From NCBI GenBank assembly GCA_949127925.1, contig CASBQX010000288.1, forward strand, positions 1-17,525: a DNA stretch of 17,525 bases. Reading direction: 5' to 3'. This DNA comes from Synechococcales cyanobacterium PMM_0002. Its GTDB lineage: Bacteria; Cyanobacteriota; Cyanobacteriia; Elainellales; Elainellaceae. Shown here in pieces: positions 15,601 through 17,525 of this stretch (position 1 is the stretch's first letter; every line of letters starts with the position of its first letter). Both the position numbers and the translations under genes were made by a program. The notes beneath the pieces are model-generated. The model was given only the letters and a program-made list of their open reading frames with translations, searched no databases and was not told where the DNA came from.

Positions 15601-16267
15601 AGATGCGGAACCGTTCATCATTCTGCCGCTTCGTCTCGTTGGCAGATTTACTCACAGTAATATCTTGAGCAGTGCCCAAAAAATGTTGAATCCGCTCGCC
15701 CGATCTGCATCTAAAAGGGGTTTGGCGCGATCGCAGCCAGCGCCAATCACCAGACCGATGCTGAAGCCGAAACTCGATTTCCCTGACCTCAGGCTCACCT
15801 ACGCGATCGCTTCCCTGCTGACTGGCTTCAGCAAAGTATCGAATTTGCTCTCGCACTACTTGCACATCGTCGGGATGCACCAAGGCGGCTAGTTGCTGTG
15901 GATCAAACGCTTGGATAGTGGCCGCCGGATAGCCCAGTGTCTCGGTGACCTGACGATTCACAAAGGCCACCCGATGCTCCCGAAAATCGTACAGATAGAG
16001 CAAGTTAGGCGTGGTGTCCAGAATCTGCCAGATCAATTGCTGGTGCTCTATCTGGGGGGCATCGACTGAGCGGCAGGGAACATCAGTCATGCCATCTTTT
16101 AAGCTATCGACTGCGGGCAACGAGCGGATCTCTGGCGAGTTGCTCCAGGCAACCCGTCCTAAGTCTAAGTCGATGCTCAAGTCTTGCTCACAGCGATCTC
16201 GTCCTGCCATGCTCATTTTGTCATGCTCAATTACATTCAGCAGGTCTGTGCTATCGGGATCATTCAT
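12626..16267 (-). CDS. Hybrid sensor histidine kinase, PAS-PAS-GAF-HisKA-HATPase-REC-REC-Hpt
   Basis: Numbered from the ATG at 16267 (1213 residues; a TTG at 16330 would add 21). Domains: PAS/PAC 1 (about 78-206, ending GTAQDITVSK), PAS/PAC 2 (about 218-339, ending VLVDITERKQ), GAF (about 363-525), a coiled coil, HisKA with His554 in FLATMSHEIRTPMN, HATPase with NLLSNAVKFTPSG, DTGIGI and GTGLGL, a first receiver (about 805-925), a second receiver (about 956-1072), and Hpt with His1149 in TAHTFKSSS. The second receiver is complete (Glu961, Asp962, Asp1005, Thr1036, Lys1058), so a His554-Asp1005-His1149 relay is expected. The first receiver keeps Asp856 and Lys908 but has Asn812-Gly813 for the acidic pair. 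No transmembrane segment is seen, so sensing is cytoplasmic. Neither possible start has a good Shine-Dalgarno sequence. No response regulator gene is adjacent. Confidence 0.93.
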   Translation of the reverse strand: MNDPDSTDLLNVIEHDKMSMAGRDRCEQDLSIDLDLGRVAWSNSPEIRSLPAVDSLKDGMTDVPCRSVDAPQIEHQQLIWQILDTTPNLLYLYDFREHRVAFVNRQVTETLGYPAATIQAFDPQQLAALVHPDDVQVVREQIRYFAEASQQGSDRVGEPEVREIEFRLQHRSGDWRWLRSRQTPFRCRSGERIQHFLGTAQDITVSKSANETKRQNDERFRILALRVPGVTFRCRYEPTWTVEFISDAIVNITGYPASDFIENRVRSILSVEHPDDAERLNHTLAQSFHNGQPYSIEHRMLHADGSLRWIYETGQCVEQAAGDIFVEGVLVDITERKQAETALEHQFQQALLLKQITEEIRQSLDVQQIFQTTVTQVGHMFQASRSLIHTYVTHPTPAIPLVAAYIDPEYKFPAQLGEIPVADNLHVQRVLQQDDAIASEDVMHDPLLQEIHCLSQRLKLKSMLAIRTSYQGEPNGLICLHQCDRLRQWTRDEIDLLKAVAAQVGIAIAQANLIEQETRQRQELIRKNADLEQARREAETANRAKSDFLATMSHEIRTPMNAVIGMASLLRETPLTPQQRDFTNTISSSGEILLTIINDILDFSKIEAGKLELEATPFNIRECIEAAIDLVTPKVIESRLELAYLIDPHVPNCVVGDVTRVQQVLANLLSNAVKFTPSGSVTVTVTARRVDIATVPGDATLPAYAIRFAVKDTGIGIPGDRLERLFQPFRQIDSSINRTYGGTGLGLVISQRLSELMNGRVWVESEVGVGSTFSFSFAIRAIALEQDSANPSSRHPINGTPLLAAKRLLLINGHTISRQNLATQAKNWGMEVSAVATVAEAIYILDRQAFEVVVMDEQLPEADDLALAAALQLQPGNQALPLIVLAHFSRSDRPALHPQLSATRYLSKPVKHSQFYSLLVELFESPLDPADARQIAAPRPDSGELINPPPAPQRLRILVAEDNLVNQRVMLKMLDQLGYAADVAGNGLQVLKALAHQCYDVVLMDVQMPEMDGITATRQICRTWAPCDRPQIIAVTANAMLGDRDECLQAGMNDYLSKPIRLEKLEKLLSVCPMRSSQSVALVQAVPQPTTPAINADVLNAFRQDLGDAAPAILVELIDCYLAESPKFVNAIALAASQADASSLMKTAHTFKSSSAVLGAMTLSNLCKHVEASANQFSPEQMMEQAFQIITEFERLKIALEQERQQIVANELS

Positions 16268-16336
16268 GGCCTGGTTTGAGGTTTTTACCCGTTGCAGTTT
16301 TAAAACCCAACCTGCCAGGAATGCTGTCAACTCATT

Positions 16337-16380
16337 GGCAACCTAATGGCAACCAATGGGCAACCTGTTGGCGTTAACGC
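16337..16380 (-). promoter_or_regulatory. Three GGCAACC direct repeats at 11-bp spacing, plus a palindrome, upstream of the kinase
   Basis: GGCAACC occurs at 16337-16343, 16348-16354 and 16359-16365, each start exactly 11 bp from the last, with a degenerate fourth copy beginning GGC at 16370. This is one helical turn apart, as for OmpR/PhoB-type response-regulator boxes. The perfect palindrome GCGTTAACGC (16371-16380) abuts the array. The cluster lies 70-113 bp upstream of the kinase ATG, where an operator would be expected. Confidence 0.6.
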
Positions 16381-16485
16381 TAGCCACTCTAACTTAAACT
16401 GAGAGTTCCACAAATTGCTCTGTAAGCAACAATTTTAGAGAAATCTTTGACTAATCTACTGGGATCTGTGCTTTTTCGTAAATAG

Positions 16486-16519
16486 GACAAGTTTGTGCAC
16501 ACATGTTCACAAACTTGTC
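16486..16519. repeat. 34-bp dyad with perfect 12-bp arms
   Basis: GACAAGTTTGTG (16486-16497) and CACAAACTTGTC (16508-16519) are exact inverted copies around a 10-base centre. The arm centres are 22 bp apart, about two helical turns. It lies 46 bp beyond the arsS stop and about 220 bp upstream of the kinase ATG. No T-run follows on either strand, so an operator or an mRNA 3'-end stabilising hairpin fits better than an intrinsic terminator. Confidence 0.55.
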
Positions 16520-16565
16520 TAGGTGAGCGTTTGCACCGGTTGAATGGCGGGTGATAGGGGTTGAG

Positions 16566-17525
16566 TTAGGCGATCGCCCCCCCGCACGAGCTGCCAGTCC
16601 CGGCGGTGCAGCCAAAGCAATGACGGCCTGTAACGATCTGACGCTGAGCCAGTAAATCGGGAGAAAAATCTCGAATGTGGGGGCGCAGGCCACCGGGCTG
16701 CTGCAATTCGAGTTCTAGCATTTGGTTAAAGTCGCAGTCAAACAGGCGACCATCCCAGGCAATTGACAGAGTATTTCGACACATCAACCCGCTGATCGTG
16801 GCTGGGTTAAACGCATTGACAAGCAGTTCCATATAGCTCTGCAAATTCCCCGACTGCTCTAGCCATTCTAGGTAGCGCGAGATCGGCATATTGTTGATTG
16901 TGATTAGCCGATCGAAGCTGACCCCTTGATGCTTTTGCAAGCCCGCCTTCCACTCTTGCTCTAGCTTGCCCTGACTGGCAGACAAAAACGCCCCCACCGG
17001 ATTGCTCACTAGCGTCAGCTGACGGCTGGGATCACCTATGCCATAGCCCGCCGCATTCAGCCGCTGTAGAGCCGTAATCGACTGAGCAAAGGTGCCATCG
17101 CCTCGCTGAGCATCGGTGTTGCGTTGACGGTAGTGAGGTAAGGAACATACGACTTCCACCCCACGCTCGGCCAGCCAAGTCGGCAAATCTTCTAGGCGGG
17201 GTAAAAGCAGTACCGTGAGGTTGCAGCGATCGATCACATGTTTGCCGCGCAAAACGCACTGCTCTATTAAATAACGAAAATGGGGATTTAGTTCCGGCGC
17301 ACCGCCCGTTAGATCGACCGTATGAGCCTCAGTTTGATCAAGCGCCCGTAAGCAAGCATCCACCGTATCGCGATCCATAATTTCTTTGCGATCGGGTCCG
17401 GCATCAACATGGCAGTGATGGCACGTCATATTGCACAGCTTGCCCACGTTGATTTGAAAAATTTCGAGCGGGGCAGGTGTTAAGGTCTGCCAGCCATGGG
17501 CTGCCAGGGTGGCATCAAAACCACC
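16566..17525 (-). CDS. arsS: Arsenosugar biosynthesis radical SAM protein ArsS (5' end outside the window)
   Basis: The frame stays open to the right edge, adding 26 residues (ending PLEIFQIN) before VGKLCNMTC, so the gene is 5'-truncated by the window; the GTG near 17447 is an internal valine. The fragment has 319 residues. The radical SAM cluster motif C-x3-C-x2-C is CNMTCHHC. The C-terminal region, with LSIAWDGRLFDCDFNQ and HCFGCTAGTGSSCGG at the end, is typical of ArsS (DUF3641). ArsS joins the 5'-deoxyadenosyl group of SAM to dimethylarsinous species made by ArsM, on the way to arsenosugars. The cysteine-rich end is encoded with ordinary Cys codons and a TAA stop, so this is not the selenocysteine form. 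arsM, the usual partner, is not visible and may lie beyond the edge. Confidence 0.9.
   Translation of the reverse strand, partial: GGFDATLAAHGWQTLTPAPLEIFQINVGKLCNMTCHHCHVDAGPDRKEIMDRDTVDACLRALDQTEAHTVDLTGGAPELNPHFRYLIEQCVLRGKHVIDRCNLTVLLLPRLEDLPTWLAERGVEVVCSLPHYRQRNTDAQRGDGTFAQSITALQRLNAAGYGIGDPSRQLTLVSNPVGAFLSASQGKLEQEWKAGLQKHQGVSFDRLITINNMPISRYLEWLEQSGNLQSYMELLVNAFNPATISGLMCRNTLSIAWDGRLFDCDFNQMLELELQQPGGLRPHIRDFSPDLLAQRQIVTGRHCFGCTAGTGSSCGGAIA

Noticed and set aside
16328..16330. TTG as the kinase start codon
   Set aside because: The extra 21 residues show no domain, no ribosome site precedes the TTG, and the GGCAACC array ends only 7 bp upstream; the ATG at 16267 is preferred, though without proof.
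17445..17447. GTG as the start of the arsS gene
   Set aside because: The frame is open to the window edge and the upstream codons continue the family sequence; starting here would leave the cluster cysteines almost at the N-terminus.
1..17525. CRISPR arrays, tRNA or rRNA genes, toxin-antitoxin pairs
   Set aside because: No regularly spaced repeats with unique spacers, no cloverleaf pattern and no toxin partner beside the RHH gene were seen.

Overview
The window is chromosomal DNA of a cyanobacterium, most likely a filamentous Leptolyngbya-like lineage (the lineage is inference). The evidence is more than 25 copies of the HIP1 palindrome GCGATCGC spread over most genes, a pilMNOQ operon without pilP, a cyanobacterial thymidylate synthase/DUF4346 fusion, a PTPA-CTERM sorting signal and an ArsS-type radical SAM gene.

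Layout. 1-262: a 44-residue ribbon-helix-helix protein, followed directly by hairpins that look like the right end of an IS200/IS605-type element. 263-853: AT-rich, no convincing gene, leading into the pilM promoter region. 854-5986: pilM, pilN, pilO and pilQ, the inner-membrane platform and secretin of the type IV pilus; M, N and O are tightly coupled and pilQ has its own strong ribosome site. 5987-6297: a terminator, then a hairpin-rich leader for an HU gene. 6298-7680: HU and a CobD-like threonine-phosphate decarboxylase 12 bp apart, closed by a textbook terminator. 7753-9192: a protein with the fold of a pyridine nucleotide-disulfide oxidoreductase that has lost every classical catalytic and dinucleotide-binding residue checked. 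9243-10766: an MtrA-like/archaeal-type thymidylate synthase/DUF4346 fusion with an intact TS active site, then a 35-residue ORF. 10867-11349 (minus): a PTPA-CTERM exported protein in a HIP1-poor island. 11712-12566: a protein with a C-terminal helix-turn-helix next to a hydrophobic segment. 12626-16267 (minus): a large hybrid histidine kinase (PAS-PAS-GAF-HisKA-HATPase-REC-REC-Hpt). 16331-16565: phased repeats and a long dyad. 16566-17525 (minus): arsS, cut by the window edge.

How the genes fit together. The pil genes form one machine. CobD supplies the aminopropanol phosphate linker of cobalamin-type corrinoids, and two genes downstream lies a protein whose N-terminus resembles the corrinoid-carrying MtrA; with the degenerate oxidoreductase between them this is a possible corrinoid/one-carbon neighbourhood, although a terminator separates cobD from the rest. 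The kinase carries its own phosphorelay to the Hpt step, but no output regulator lies beside it. The best candidates for new biology are the degenerate oxidoreductase, the MtrA-TS fusion, the helix-phased GGCAACC repeats before the kinase, the membrane-adjacent HTH protein, and the transposon-end-like RNA behind the small RHH gene.
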